Shown here in pieces: positions 46,764 to 58,446 of a stretch of DNA of 64,000 nucleotides. Every line of letters begins with the position of its first letter. The stretch's first letter is position 1. This DNA is from Clytia hemisphaerica (Eukaryota > Cnidaria > Hydrozoa > Leptothecata > Clytiidae). A program made the translations under genes and the position numbers. The notes beneath the pieces were generated by a model. The model was not told the DNA's origin. It made no database searches and saw only the letters and a list, made by a program, of their open reading frames with translations. Location: contig CACVBU010001102.1 in NCBI GenBank assembly GCA_902728285.1, forward strand, positions 744,001-808,000. Reading direction: 5' to 3'.

Positions 46764-47070
46764 CAGGGTGTCTTGAAAAACGTATAGAGTCGTACCACTT
46801 CTATAGAAAGAAAGTTCTTGTGTGTGTTTGATTAAATTTGCAATGTTTATCATATTATCATATTAATTGTCACGAGACATCTTTTATGAATAACTTTTAC
46901 AAAAAACGATTCTCAATAACTTTAACGGCAAGAAAATTGTAAAGAAATTTAATTTTTTTAAATCATAATGACTGTTGAAAAACAATTATACTAACATATT
47001 GTTAAACACACGCAGCAACCTTCTACTTAGAATCATGTTCGAACTCGATACTTTTTTTCCGGACACTCTG
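46764..47070. mobile_element. Second mariner-type MITE sharing the TA site
   Basis: It begins CAGGGTGTCTTGAAAAACGT directly after the TA that ends the previous element. It closes CGATACTTTTTTTCCGGACA then CTCTG, followed by TA. The ends are diverged relatives of those of 46281-46761. Confidence 0.65.
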
Positions 47071-47072
47071 TA

Positions 47073-47929
47073 TAGTCAACCGTCTATACGGCACCATACA
47101 AGTTTATGCTGCATAGTAAAACTTGATCAAAAAAGTCATTTGCGTAGTTGACATCATCGTTATCGAAATCATTTTCCAATTTTTTACTCATTTAAAATGA
47201 ATTGGAAAAATCGTCTACATGACTTCTTTTCAAATCTTAATGGATCTTCTCCTCATTGCGTCCTTTGTCTTAAGATGTACCCAAACCTACCTTTTGTAAC
47301 AATTGCAATAACAAGGGAAGATCGATTATGTCTATAAAAGAATTCGTAAAAAAGATTTTAAGCTTTTGCTTTATGTATTGTTATTGACAAAGGGAGTGTA
47401 AATCGATTCTTCCCTACAGATGCGAGAGGAAATACTAATAGAATCTGATTGGATGCAGTAAAACGCACTGCAACAAGATTTTTCGCAGTCAGCCAGACGT
47501 TTGTATAAGTGTGGTGAAAACTCGTTGAACGGAGCTTAGATTGGACATCGCGTTTATCACCCTGGCTAAAGCATGGAGGAAAATTGCAAGACAAGAGTAG
47601 AATATAAAAGCTTCACCCCTCCCCAAGTGAATCGAAGGACATTGCAAGGGACATTGAACAGTCGCTGGAACGGCCGTTCGAACTAAACATTGCAATTGGC
47701 GGGAAGAAAGGGTCACACTAAACATTGCAATTGGTATGTAGATATATATAAAATATATATAGATGGATTTCTATGTCACCATATTTTCCTTTTCTACTCC
47801 AACCTGATTGATTTTCTGTAAATGTTCATTCTAGATTTTTGTTGTATTTGTATTGTCTTTTTGTTTTGTGGGTTTTTATATTTATTGTTTCCATTTTGAG
47901 TAGTTGAAGGTTTTATACTTCTAGACTAT
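47073..47929. other. Spacer before satellite array 2
   Basis: Short open frames on the minus strand (47594-47358, 47725-47489) overlap and lack known motifs. GAACTAAACATTGCAATTGG-like text is repeated at about 47680 and 47718. No gene is called. Confidence 0.35.
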
Positions 47930-50740
47930 ATATATATACATGGATACATAGATATATAGATACATAGATACATGGATGTGTAGATATGTAGATATATAAA
48001 TACATAAATACATAGATACATGGTTATGTAGATGCATAGATACATAGATACATGGATGCGTAGATACATAGATACATAGATACATGGATGCGTAGATATG
48101 TAGATACATAGATACATAGAAACGTGGATATGTAGATACATGGATGCGTAGATACATAGATACATAGATACAAGGATGCGTAGATATGTAGATACTAAGA
48201 TACATAGAAACGTGGATATGTAGATACATAGATGTGTAGATATGTAGATACATAGATACATGGATGCGTAGATGCATAGATACATGGATGTGTAGGTATG
48301 TAGATACATAGATACATAGATACGTGGATATGTAGATACATAAATGTGTAGATACATAGATATGTGGATATGTAGATACATAGATGTGTAGATATGTAGA
48401 TACATAGATACATGGATGCGTAGATGCATAGATACATGGATGTGTAGATATGTAGATACATAGATACATAGATACGTGGATATGTAGATACATAGATGTG
48501 TAGATATGTAGATAAATAGATACATGGATGCGTAGATGCATAGATACATGGATGCGTAGATATGTAGATACATAGATACGTGGATATGTAGATACATAGA
48601 TGCGTAGATGCATAGATACATAGATACATGGATGCGTAGATATGTAGATACATAGATACATAGATACGTGGATATGTAGATACACAGATGTGTAGATACA
48701 TAGATACATGGATGCGTAGATGCATAGATACATGGATGTGTAGATACATAGATACATAGATACGTGGATATGTAGATACATAGATGTGTAGATACATAGA
48801 TACGTGGATATGTAGATACATAGATGTGTAGATACATAGATACGTGGATATGTAGATACATAGATGTGTAGATATGCAGACACATAGATACATAGATGCG
48901 TAGATGCACAGATACATGGATGTGTAGATATGTAGATACATAGATACATAGATACGTGGATATGTAGATACATAGATGTGTAGATACATAGATACGTGGA
49001 TATGTAGATACATAGATACGTGAATATGTAGATACATAGATACATGGATGCGTAGATATGTAGATACATAGATACATTGATACGTGGATATGTAGATACA
49101 TAGATGTGTAGATATGTAGATACATAGATACATAGATACGTGGATATGTAGATACACAGATGTGTAGATATGTAGATACATAGATACATGGATGCGTAGA
49201 TATGTAGATACATGGATACGTAGATATGTAGATACATGGATACATAGATACGTGGATATGTAGATACATAGATGTGTAGATACATAGATGTGTAGATACA
49301 TAGATACGTGGATATGTAGATACATAGATGTGTAGATATGTAGATACATAGATACATGGATGCGTAGATGCATAGATACATGGATGTGTAGATATGTAGA
49401 TACATAGATACATAGATACGTGGATATGTAGATACATAGATGTGTAGATATGTAGATAAATAGATACATGGATGCGTAGATGCATAGATACATGGATGCG
49501 TAGATATACATGGATGTGTAGATATGTAGATACACAGATAAATAGATACGTGGATATGTAGATACATAGATGTGTAGATACATAGATACGTGGATATGTA
49601 GATACATAGATACGTGAATATGTAGATACATAGATACATGGATGCGTAGATATGTAGATACATAGATACATTGATACGTGGATATGTAGATACATAGATG
49701 TGTAGATATGTAGATACATAGATACATAGATACGTGGATATGTAGATACACAGATGTGTAGATATGTAGATACATAGATACATGGATGCGTAGATATGTA
49801 GATACATGGATACGTAGATATGTACATACATGGATACATAGATACGTGGATATGTAGATACATAGATGTGTAGATATGTAGATAAATAGATACATGGATG
49901 CGTAGATGCATAGATACATGGATGCGTAGATATGTAGATACATAGATACGTGGATATGTAGATACATAGATGCGTAGATGCATGGATACATGGATGCGTA
50001 GATGCATAGATACATGGATGTGTAGATACATAGATACATAGATACGTGGATATGTAGATACATAGATGTGTAGATACATAGATACGTGGATATGTAGATA
50101 CATAGATGTGTAGATATGTAGACACATAGATACATGGATGTGTAGATGCACAGATACATGGATGTGTAGATATGTAGATACATAGATACATAGATACATA
50201 GATACGTGGATATGTAGATACATAGATGTGTAGATGCATAGATACATAGATACATGGATGTGTAGATATGTAGATACATAGATACATAGATACGTGAATA
50301 TGTAGATACATAGATACATGGATGCGTAGATATGTAGATACATAGATACATAGATACGTGGATATGTAGATACATAGATGTGTAGATATGTAGATACATA
50401 GATACATAGATACGTGGATATGTAGATACACAGATGTGTAGATATGTAGATACATAGATAAATGGATGCGTAGATATGTAGATACATGGATACGTAGATA
50501 TGTAGATACATGGATACATAGATACGTGGATATGTAGATACATAGATGTGTAGATATGTAGATAAATAGGTACATGGATGCGTAGATGCATAGATACATG
50601 GATGCGTAGATATGTAGATACATAGATACGTGGATATGTAGATACATAGATGTGTAGATATGTAGATACATAGATACGTGGATATGTAGATACATAGATG
50701 TGTAGATATGTAGATACATAGATACATGGATGTGTAGATA
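47930..50740. repeat. Satellite array 2, same octamer in opposite orientation
   Basis: About 2.8 kb of tandem octamers reading ATACATAG, ATATGTAG, ATACGTGG and ATGTGTAG on +, the inverse complement of array 1. All three minus frames are open for up to 933 codons for the same reason and encode the same artefactual peptide. Beyond the array the sequence AAGACCAATGATACGAGGCA is the inverse of the left flank of array 1, so each array sits at the same place within a larger repeat. Confidence 0.95.
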
Positions 50741-51545
50741 TTATGTTATATATCAGTATTATAGTATATTGTAGTTGGCATAATAGTATAGCATATTATA
50801 TATTAAGACCAATGATACGAGGCACTCTATCCACTTTTCGCGGTAAAATTTTTGTAGAATTCAACGTTTGAAAGAATTTAAAGTGTCCAACGACCATCTC
50901 AGACCATCAACCATCAAAGCCAAGTATTTATTGTTACTGTGCCAGTAGCATTCAGCTCTCCCAAAACAGCTGGATTTTTACAAAAAAGGTATCTTGTTCT
51001 TCTTCTTTTTTATCTGATGTTGATTACCGTCAACTGCTCTAATAACTTGGGACTATGTGACAAAACATAACATGGGATGGCAATTCAGCCACCATTTCAC
51101 CAAACCTCCAAAGTCATTTTATTTGAGTTAATGAACGGCATATTAAAAAGTACACAATTTCTCTTTCGATTTTACAGTAAGTGAAAGACCAGACAGTTAG
51201 TCACACTAGGAAATTAAGCTTTCAGAAAAAACAACATCAGTCATCTACAGAACAGGATGTATTTGCAACAACCAAGAGGATGAGAGTTACCTGAATCAAG
51301 TTTGCAAGACAATTAATTAAAACTTGAAAATTTGAAACGAAATAAAACGTGCAGCAGCCAAAATCAACCAACCAAAATTTGTCAATCAATTCCCAAGACA
51401 GTGCTTCGATTCTTAAGCTAAGGCCTTGTTTATACGCTATAAAGTAAAAACAATCCTGCCCATGTCCAGATGATCTCAATCGAACGCAATCGAATCTCAA
51501 TCGAACGTCAAACAGTGTAGCTCTAAAGCTCTAAAACAGCATCTA
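50741..51545. other. Right flank of array 2, old repeat text
   Basis: It contains CAACTGCTCTAA and ATCTCAATCGAACGCAATCG blocks that reappear inverted near 53085-53225, so 51010-53230 may be one large inverted-repeat element into which the 51551-52160 element was inserted. No gene. Confidence 0.4.
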
Positions 51546-51550
51546 ATAAC

Positions 51551-52160
51551 CAGTCGGGTGTTTAAGATAAAAACTGCAATTATTGCTCTTTTCGGAAATT
51601 ATTGCCGAAAACGGCAATTTTTTTAACGATGAAATGCTGAATCAGCAGAAAAATAAAAAAGTAAATAAATGAAAATTGCCGTTTTCGGCAATTATTGCCG
51701 TTTTTGCAAATAAAAGTTGATTTTATTATTGAACACGTGGTATTTGACATCCTCGCGATAAACGTAGGCCCACTATGCCTCGTTTAGTTTTGTTTTCAAC
51801 TGGTTTTTGTTGGAAATGCAGATAGCAAAATCGAGTCATATATATGTAAACAAATTTACAACGGGGGTTTTGTTATCTCTTTCTGGCTGTGTTTCGGCAT
51901 CGATGCAGGATCTTTTAACTTATTATTTTAGAACTTTTCATGTTATTGAGCAACGAAAAATTGAAAAAATCACTTTTAAAAATCCGAAAAACCTTTTTCT
52001 CGATGCAATTTTACTATTTTCAAACACCTCTGACATCTTTGCCCTTAAAAGGACAACACATTTTGCTGATTCAGCATTTCATCGTTAAAAAAATTGCCGT
52101 TTTCGGCAATAATTTCCAAAAAGAGCAATAATTGCAGTTTTTATCTTAAACACCCGACTG
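51551..52160. mobile_element. 610-bp foldback element, about 97-bp TIRs, 5-bp duplication
   Basis: CAGTCGGGTGTTTAAGATAA at the left and TTATCTTAAACACCCGACTG at the right are exact inverses, and pairing continues inward through ATTGCCGAAAACGGCAAT to CGATGAAATGCTGAATCAGC (left) with only a few mismatches. ATAAC flanks both ends (51546-51550, 52161-52165). The core carries open frames with no family resemblance. Confidence 0.88.
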
Positions 52161-52165
52161 ATAAC

Positions 52166-53250
52166 ATGAAAACCAGAATATGATTCTTCAATGGGAATCA
52201 AAACTATAAAGTGCACTTACAAACATCAATTTGTCAGATCTAACAAAATTTATAACGGCACTGTCATCATTGACAATAAAACAAACAATATTCTGTCAAG
52301 AGCCTTGTAAACATTCCAACAACTTCCATCGAAATGATCTATCAGAGCTCAGTCTACCATTTTTAGTGCGGTCCGAGGATTGAGCCGAGAACTCTCGCAG
52401 AACGCCCGAGCTCCCGCGCGGCGCGCACCGCGGGGATGAAAAACTTCAATCTGTCAATCATTTTCTCAAGCGAAGAGTACGCGAAGCGATTCTAGCTTTA
52501 CGATAGTGCCGTGGATCATCAATGGATAGTATTCAATTATCATTATCCCTTTATTTTCATTCCTAGAACTTTTGCAAAAAAATGGAAAAATAGAAAGGTT
52601 GTATTTTTTACTGCTCTATTCATATACTGAATTTGAAAGATCTTCTATGTGGCGTTTTTTTGCAAACTTCAAAAAACTGATTTTTGTCCCGCCTTTGCGG
52701 GATTTTGGCTCAAGTGCTTGAGTGCAGCATAGGGTACAAGGTCCAAATATGCGTTTCCCGTAATTTGTGCATGAAGAGTTAGGTCTACACTGTCAAAATT
52801 CTGGGTAATATTCGATTAGTTGGATTGTTGTTCAACCGGTTCGATCGTCGATTCCGTTTGATTGAGATTGTCTGGCTTTATTCTTGCAGCTTTCCAACAT
52901 CTAAGCTCTCAAACATAACAAGCCAAATGAAATTACTTTCGATTTCCCGTAGAAATTATGCAATGAACAATCCGGGGGTTAATGAATCGACGATCGAAGC
53001 AATCGAACGCAATCGAACATCAATTGAACGCAATCGAATATCAATTGAATCTGAAAATTGCGGTAATATTCGATTGAGATTCGATTGCGTTTGACAATCG
53101 AATTTCAATCGGTCGATTGCGTTCGATTTGGTTCGACTGGTTCCATCGTCGATTCCGTTCGATTGAGATCGTCTGGCCATGTAACCAGTCCCATGTTTCG
53201 ACCAATCATCTCAAGTTAGAGCAGTTGGCGGTATCAAAAAAGCAGACTGA
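52166..53250. other. Dispersed repeat fragments and a short GC-rich patch
   Basis: 52373-52436 is unusually GC-rich for this window (GCTCCCGCGCGGCGCGCACC). 52520-52700 is found inverted at about 57790-57960. CGTCGATTCCGTTTGATTGA (52849) recurs with few changes at 53148, and ATCGAACGCAATCGAACATC-like text fills 52990-53130. No gene. Confidence 0.45.
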
Positions 53251-53571
53251 TAGATCAGTCAGTACCTTTAGCCAAATTAGGAACATTTTTCTTACTTTAA
53301 CCAGGATTCCTAATTAGGAATCCTATTCCTATTAGGAAGAAAAAAATTCCTAATTAGGAAGAAATATTTAAAAGTTTAATATCTTGAAACAAGCTACATT
53401 CGCAAATTCCAAGTATGACCAATAGATTTGGTATACCAAATATGATAACTGTGGAAGAAAAATTTCATTTGCGGATAGTAGAATTATTAACACCCCAAAA
53501 AAATAATTCCAAATTAGGAATTAAACGAACGTTACCGTTTTCTCAACTTCAGTTGAGTTAGAATCTGAGAA

Positions 53572-53610
53572 TGTGTGTCTGTGTGTGTGTCTGTGTGTGT
53601 ATGTGTATGT
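53572..53610. repeat. (GT)n microsatellite
   Basis: GTGTGTCTGTGTGTGTGTCT and similar, adjoining the first 155-bp unit. Confidence 0.85.
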
Positions 53611-54486
53611 CCCAAAACTTTGGGGCAGCCTGGAGACTTCAAAAATTGTTCGATATGGCTGAAATTTGGCACACTTGTTCCTTGGGTGAATATCTGGGGG
53701 TGATTTTTTCATTTTTCAAAAATTTAGATTTTTGGGGCCTGGGACGAGTTTTTCGCCAAAACGAGGCTAAAACTTTGGGGCAGCCTGGAGACTTCAAAAA
53801 TTGTTCGATTTGGCTGAAATTTTGCACACTTGCTCCTTGGGTAAATATCTGGGGTTTTTTTTTTCATTTTTTTTAAATTTTGATTTTTGGGGCCTGGGGA
53901 CGAGTTTTTCGCCAAAACGAGGCTAAAACCTTAGGGCAGCCTGGAGACTTCAAAAATTGTTCGATTTGGCTGAAATTTTGCACAATTGTTCCTTGGGTGA
54001 ATATCTGGGGGTAGTTTTTTGATTTTTTGAAAATTTTGATTTTTGGGGCCTGGGACAAGTTTTTCGCCAAAACGAGGCTAAAACTTTGGGGCAGCCTGGA
54101 GACTTCAAAAATTGTTCGATTTGGCTGAAATTTTGCACACTTGTTCCTTGGGTGAATATCTGGGTGTGGTTTTTTCATTTTTCAAAAATTTTGATTTTTG
54201 GGGCCTGGGACGAGTTTTTCGCCAAAACGAGGCTAAAACTTTGGGGCAGCCTGGAGACTTCAAAAATTGTTCGATTTGGCTGAAATTTTGCACACTTGTT
54301 CCTTGGGTGAATATCTGGGTGTGGTTTTTGAATTTTTCAAAAATTTTGATTTTTGGGGCATGGGGACGAGTTTTTTGCCAAAACGAGGCTAAAGCTTTGG
54401 AGCAGCCTACAGGCCTCCAAATTGGTCGGATTTGGTTGAAATTTGGCACACTTGTTCATTGGGTGAATATATGGGGGTGTACAATT
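53611..54486. repeat. 155-bp minisatellite, about 5.5 copies
   Basis: GGGGCAGCCTGGAGACTTCA recurs at steps of 155-156 bases (CAGCC at 53626, 53781, 53936, 54092, 54247, 54403). Each unit also has CACACTTGTTCCTTGGGTGA and GGGGCCTGGGACGAGTTTTT. Long overlapping frames across it are by-products. A single degraded unit is at 59450-59660. Confidence 0.93.
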
Positions 54487-54889
54487 GGGCCTATGAATAA
54501 TTTGAAGCCACTGAAGTTGAGCCCAGTGCGTTGCGCGCGTTCGACTATTTATTATCACATAGAAAAACAGAAAGTGATTTTCCCGCGTTTTATAAATAAG
54601 ATGTCAATTACTGGGAGGAGAGGCTGGGAGAAGTGAAGTTTTTTCTAGGAATTATAGCTCGGTCCCCCGAGCAAGTCAAGAGCTCAATCTTTCTTTACCA
54701 CCTAAATGGAATGGTAAGAATCTTATGAAGTACTTTTTAACGTGCAATTTTTTCTATTTTTGGAGAAAATCTCGGTATTTGCTTTATATTCCTAATTAGG
54801 AATTTTTTTCTTCCTAATTAGGAATACTAGTAAAAGTAAGAAAAATGTTCCTAATTTGGCTAAAGGTACTGACTGTAGATTCAGAAATT

Positions 54890-56303
54890 CGACAGGTACA
54901 AAATGCATAAAACATAATTGATATTGCATAATGCATAATAATAGTATTGTGTAATTTACAGAACAATTTTATATTTTCTAAAACTCTCCTTTGTAGAGGC
55001 TAAAACTGCGAAAATCTCTTTAGAAGAGATTCTTAAGTAAACATTCCAATCAGAGGGATTTCCCCAGACATGATATTTACTTTTCCAATCCGAACGAGGT
55101 TTTCCCTCAGCATAGAATAAATAATAAGAAAATGCAACAGATCAGGAATATTGGCTTATCTAACAAAAAGTATTCACATGGTTAATGCTTTGTATGAGGG
55201 AAAACCCGTCGAAATTTATTAGCAATATAGTTTGTTCGAAAAGATCTCTGAGAAAACCCAGAATAAAGATCTTGCTATGAAATTTACGTTTTCGAGTTAG
55301 AAAAGTAATATACGGAAGAGATATTATCGTGTTTTTCTACACTATACTACGTTCTGTAAAATACAGCTATGAAAATCAAAATCATTTCTTCATCATCCAA
55401 AATTCAAATTTACAACTTTCTACCCTTTAATTTCTGGTAGAAATTGGTAAAGTTGTTTTGTTGAAAGTATTATCTTTCAAATTCTCCTTATTACAGCCTC
55501 TAAAATTGACATTTTTCAAATATTATGCATTATGCATTATGCAATATGCATTATGTTTTATGCATTTTGGACCTGCCGGTTATAATAAGGAGAATTTGAA
55601 AGATAATACTTTCAGCAAAACAAATATTCCATTTTCTACCAGAAAATGAAGGGTAGAAAGCTGTAAATTTGAATTTTGGATGACAAAGAAAGTTTATGAT
55701 CCACTGAAAATGCTTGTCGCCATTTCGATTTTCATATTGTATTTTACAGAATGTAGTATAGTGTAGAAAAAACACGAAAATATCTCCTCCGTATATTACT
55801 TTTCTTACTCGAAAACGTAAATTTTATAGCAAGATCTTTATTCTGGGTTTTCTCAGAGATCTTTTCGAACAATTGCTAATAAAGTTCAACGGGTTTTCCC
55901 TCTTACAAACCATTAACTAAATGTGGATGCCTTTTGTTTAGATAAGTCAATATCCTGCCGATATAAATTAAAGAGCTTCTTGCGAAGGCTAGATCTAAGA
56001 AAATAGACTTCGAATCTTTTACATTCGAATGTTTATGATTACCTTTTTTTTAGGAAGAAGAAGGGGAAAACCCTTTATTGTTATGATTCGAATGTTTTCT
56101 CTTTCGTTCGGATTCGAAAAGTAAATAGTATGTCTCTGGGGAGATCCCTCTGATTGGAATGTCTACTTAAACTCTTCCAAAGAGGTTTTCGTGGTTTAAC
56201 CCTCTACAAAGGAAAGTTTTGGAAAATATAAAATCGTTCTTTAAATTACACAATACTATTATGCATTAATATGCTTTATGTTTTATGCATTATGTACCCG
56301 TCG
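54890..56303. mobile_element. Giant foldback, arms about 600-700 bp
   Basis: CGACAGGTACAAAATGCATA at the left end faces TATGCATT...GTACCCGTCG at the right. Long blocks match inverted throughout: AGGGATTTCCCCAGACATG, GCAAGATCTTTATTCTGG / CCAGAATAAAGATCTTGC, TTCGAGTAAGAAAAGTAATA, ACTACATTCTG, CTTTCAAATTCTCCTTAT / ATAAGGAGAATTTGAAAG. The loop (about 55500-55570) is a run of TATGCAT(T) repeats. No target duplication was seen and it is non-coding. Confidence 0.85.
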
Positions 56304-56446
56304 CTTGAAAATTCCATAGAATTTGTCAAAATTTCAAAAAGGTATTATGAAATTCCAGATTTTGCTACTTAAAAATTGATTTTGTATTAGAAATCTACCG
56401 TCAACGAATGGCTCTATACTTGGGACGATTGGTCAAAACATGGGAT

Positions 56447-56742
56447 TGGGCCATTCCAGAAAATTTTTGTTACCCCCCGTCTGACGACGTGCATTTTTTA
56501 ATTTTTTCTAGCCTCAGAAATAATTTTTCTTTTCCAGTGGTGATCAGAAATTCCGATAAAAATCCATGTACTTTTGCAAAATGTATCGGAAATTCCTCTT
56601 TTTTTGCCTTTTTTAATTCAATTGCCTTGGAAATTCATACATTTTCTCCTCTCGCCTTGGAAATTTCGAATTTTGGTGAAAACCTTTGCCCTCGGAAATC
56701 CTGTGTCGTCCCCCTGTTACAGACAAGTTCTGGAATGGCCCA
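56447..56742. mobile_element. MITE with TGGGCCATTCCAGAA ends
   Basis: TGGGCCATTCCAGAA and TTCTGGAATGGCCCA are exact inverses 296 bp apart. CCTTGGAAATT-like units repeat inside, recalling the CCCCTGGAAA repeats of 18072-18377, whose ends (TGGGCTATTC) are also related. The 113-codon frame crossing it is read from repeat sequence. Confidence 0.78.
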
Positions 56743-57200
56743 TTGTTGATATCTGGCCTGTATTTTCAGTTAACTATTAAATCACTTTGTCTTTGACAAC
56801 AAATTTGTTTTGATACTTCAACCAAGTTTATCCAATCAAACATCCCATAATCACAACCAAATGTATTTTTAAAGCATTTTAAAAGTACATAATTTGAAGA
56901 AGTAATCTAATTAACAATTTAATCTATCTATCTATCTATATATTCAAGTAACATCAGGCCCGAAAGCCCATTCTCAGTGTTCACGATTGATTGACACGTC
57001 AATGTCGAGTGTCGATAACAGATCTCGCAATTTTTCGCAGAAGAACAGACTTTTTTATATCTGTGTTTGTATGCTTGTATGAATGCGTGCGATCGCATTT
57101 ACGCATTTCTCGTCGCAAAGATTTGTTCCTTTTGCAGTGTGAAAGCCTACCTGGTGAGAGTAGCGTATTCACATCATTTGCTATCTAAGATTTGCGGTTC
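56743..57200. other. Intergenic with (TCTA)n tract
   Basis: A short TCTATCTATCTATCTATA tract at about 56925-56942, otherwise nothing recognised. Confidence 0.45.
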
Positions 57201-57615
57201 TACATGTTTTTTTTATAAGCAAGTGTATGCCCCTTGGTCAGGCTCGAGTAAGCTTTTAACACATCCAGGCATAGCATATGCTTATTATATGCTTATGAAT
57301 TATTATGCTTTTGATTCACCCAACCCAATTTTTATACAATTTCTTAAATTTTGTTAACATTCGATTCAAAAGGCGTTCATATTTTTTGGAACAGTGGAAT
57401 GTGGCTAGTTGTGGAGTGTGGCTAGTCGTGGAGTGTGGCTAGTCGTGGAGTGTCTTTTTTTACTTGACCACTTCCAAACCTTTTTGAAGAGAAAAAGATT
57501 GACCACGTGAAAAATATTTCAGGCTGGCGTATATGCTCAGGCTATGCTTGTTAAATCTGCAAATCTGAGCCTTCATATGCTTATAAGCGTTATGCTTATA
57601 AAAAAAAAACATGTA
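57201..57615. mobile_element. MITE with TACATGTTTTTTTTATAAG ends, copy 2
   Basis: TACATGTTTTTTTTATAAGC at the left and GCTTATAAAAAAAAAAACAT then GTA at the right. ATGCTTATAAGC-type palindromes lie inside, together with a 17-bp tandem repeat. Confidence 0.72.
57400..57453. repeat. 17-bp tandem repeat TGTGGCTAGTCGTGGAG, three copies
   Basis: Three consecutive units, the first with one base changed, inside the MITE at 57201-57615. Confidence 0.85.
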
Positions 57616-58440
57616 TCTCTCTATCTATATATTTCATACTTAAAGGTCCTAGGACCCATTATCCGTACATTCATCCATACGGTTATGTTAATTAAATGAC
57701 CCTAACTCTAACCAGCCCTAACTCTTCATATAAAATTTATGGGAAACATATATTTTGCAATATTACACGTAAGCACTTAAACTTAAGTTTAAAGTTTGCA
57801 GGACAAAAATCAGTTTTTTGAAGTTTGTGAAAAACCGCCACATAGAAGATCTTTCAAATTCAGTGTGTGATTAGAGCAGTAAAATGTACAACTTTTCTAT
57901 TTTTTTTTTTTAAAGTTCCACGAATAAAAATAAGGAATAATGATAGTTGAAAGATCTATTAATTATACCTCAGTATTCAATAATGTCTGAGAAAAACTTT
58001 TGAAATTTCTCAAGGGAAGTAATTTTACCCCAAACGCAAAATTTGATACCCACGCAAATTAATCCCATTAAAGTATAATGGACAACAGGTGGCCTTACAA
58101 ATGTCACCCTATTAACCACCTTTATGTGTCTCAAATGAAGTGTTATAGACTTTTCTTCTTATTGTCAATTCTCAGACGAAAGTGGGGATTCGATGCAAGA
58201 GACCTTTTCCTAATCAGTGATCAATAATCAATAACGTCAAGTTGAAAAATTTAGAAACTTCAGCATGAATCCCAACAACGCCATGTTTCAATGGAATGCA
58301 CGGAAATAAAAAAACACTCATATATCCGGTAGACTGGTATGTATGTAAGATGGAATATGGTGGTTGGTTATGATGTGCTTTTAAAATAAAAGGTGAATTA
58401 AACTGCAGGTTCGGATCCTTAGATTTTTTACTTTTTTATT
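57616..58440. other. Intergenic or upstream of the SANT-like exons
   Basis: 57790-57960 is the inverse of 52520-52700. 58045-58082 (ACGCAAATTAATCCCATTAA) resembles one end of the MITE at 61676. No convincing exon was found, so the 5' part of the following gene is missing or lies further left. Confidence 0.4.
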
Positions 58441-58446
58441 CTTTAG

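Larger units (their letters stand above)
53256..54875. mobile_element. 1620-bp TIR element enclosing a minisatellite
   Basis: CAGTCAGTACCTTTAGCCAA then ATTAGGAACATTTTTCTTAC opens. The inverse (GTAAGAAAAATGTTCCTAAT then TTGGCTAAAGGTACTGACTG, with one base different) closes. TAGAT flanks both ends (53251-53255, 54876-54880). Palindromic TTCCTAATTAGGAA units lie next to both TIRs. The core holds a (GT)n tract and a 155-bp tandem array. Non-autonomous. Confidence 0.87.

Noticed and set aside
47921..50727. Minus-strand frames of 798, 932 and 933 codons
   Set aside because: Same satellite in reverse. Openness follows from a stop-free octamer, not from selection on a protein.
54112..54636. 174-codon frame
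   Set aside because: Read through the 155-bp minisatellite; the repeated peptide blocks mirror the DNA repeat.
56408..56749. 113-codon frame
   Set aside because: Covers the TGGGCCATTCC MITE almost end to end.
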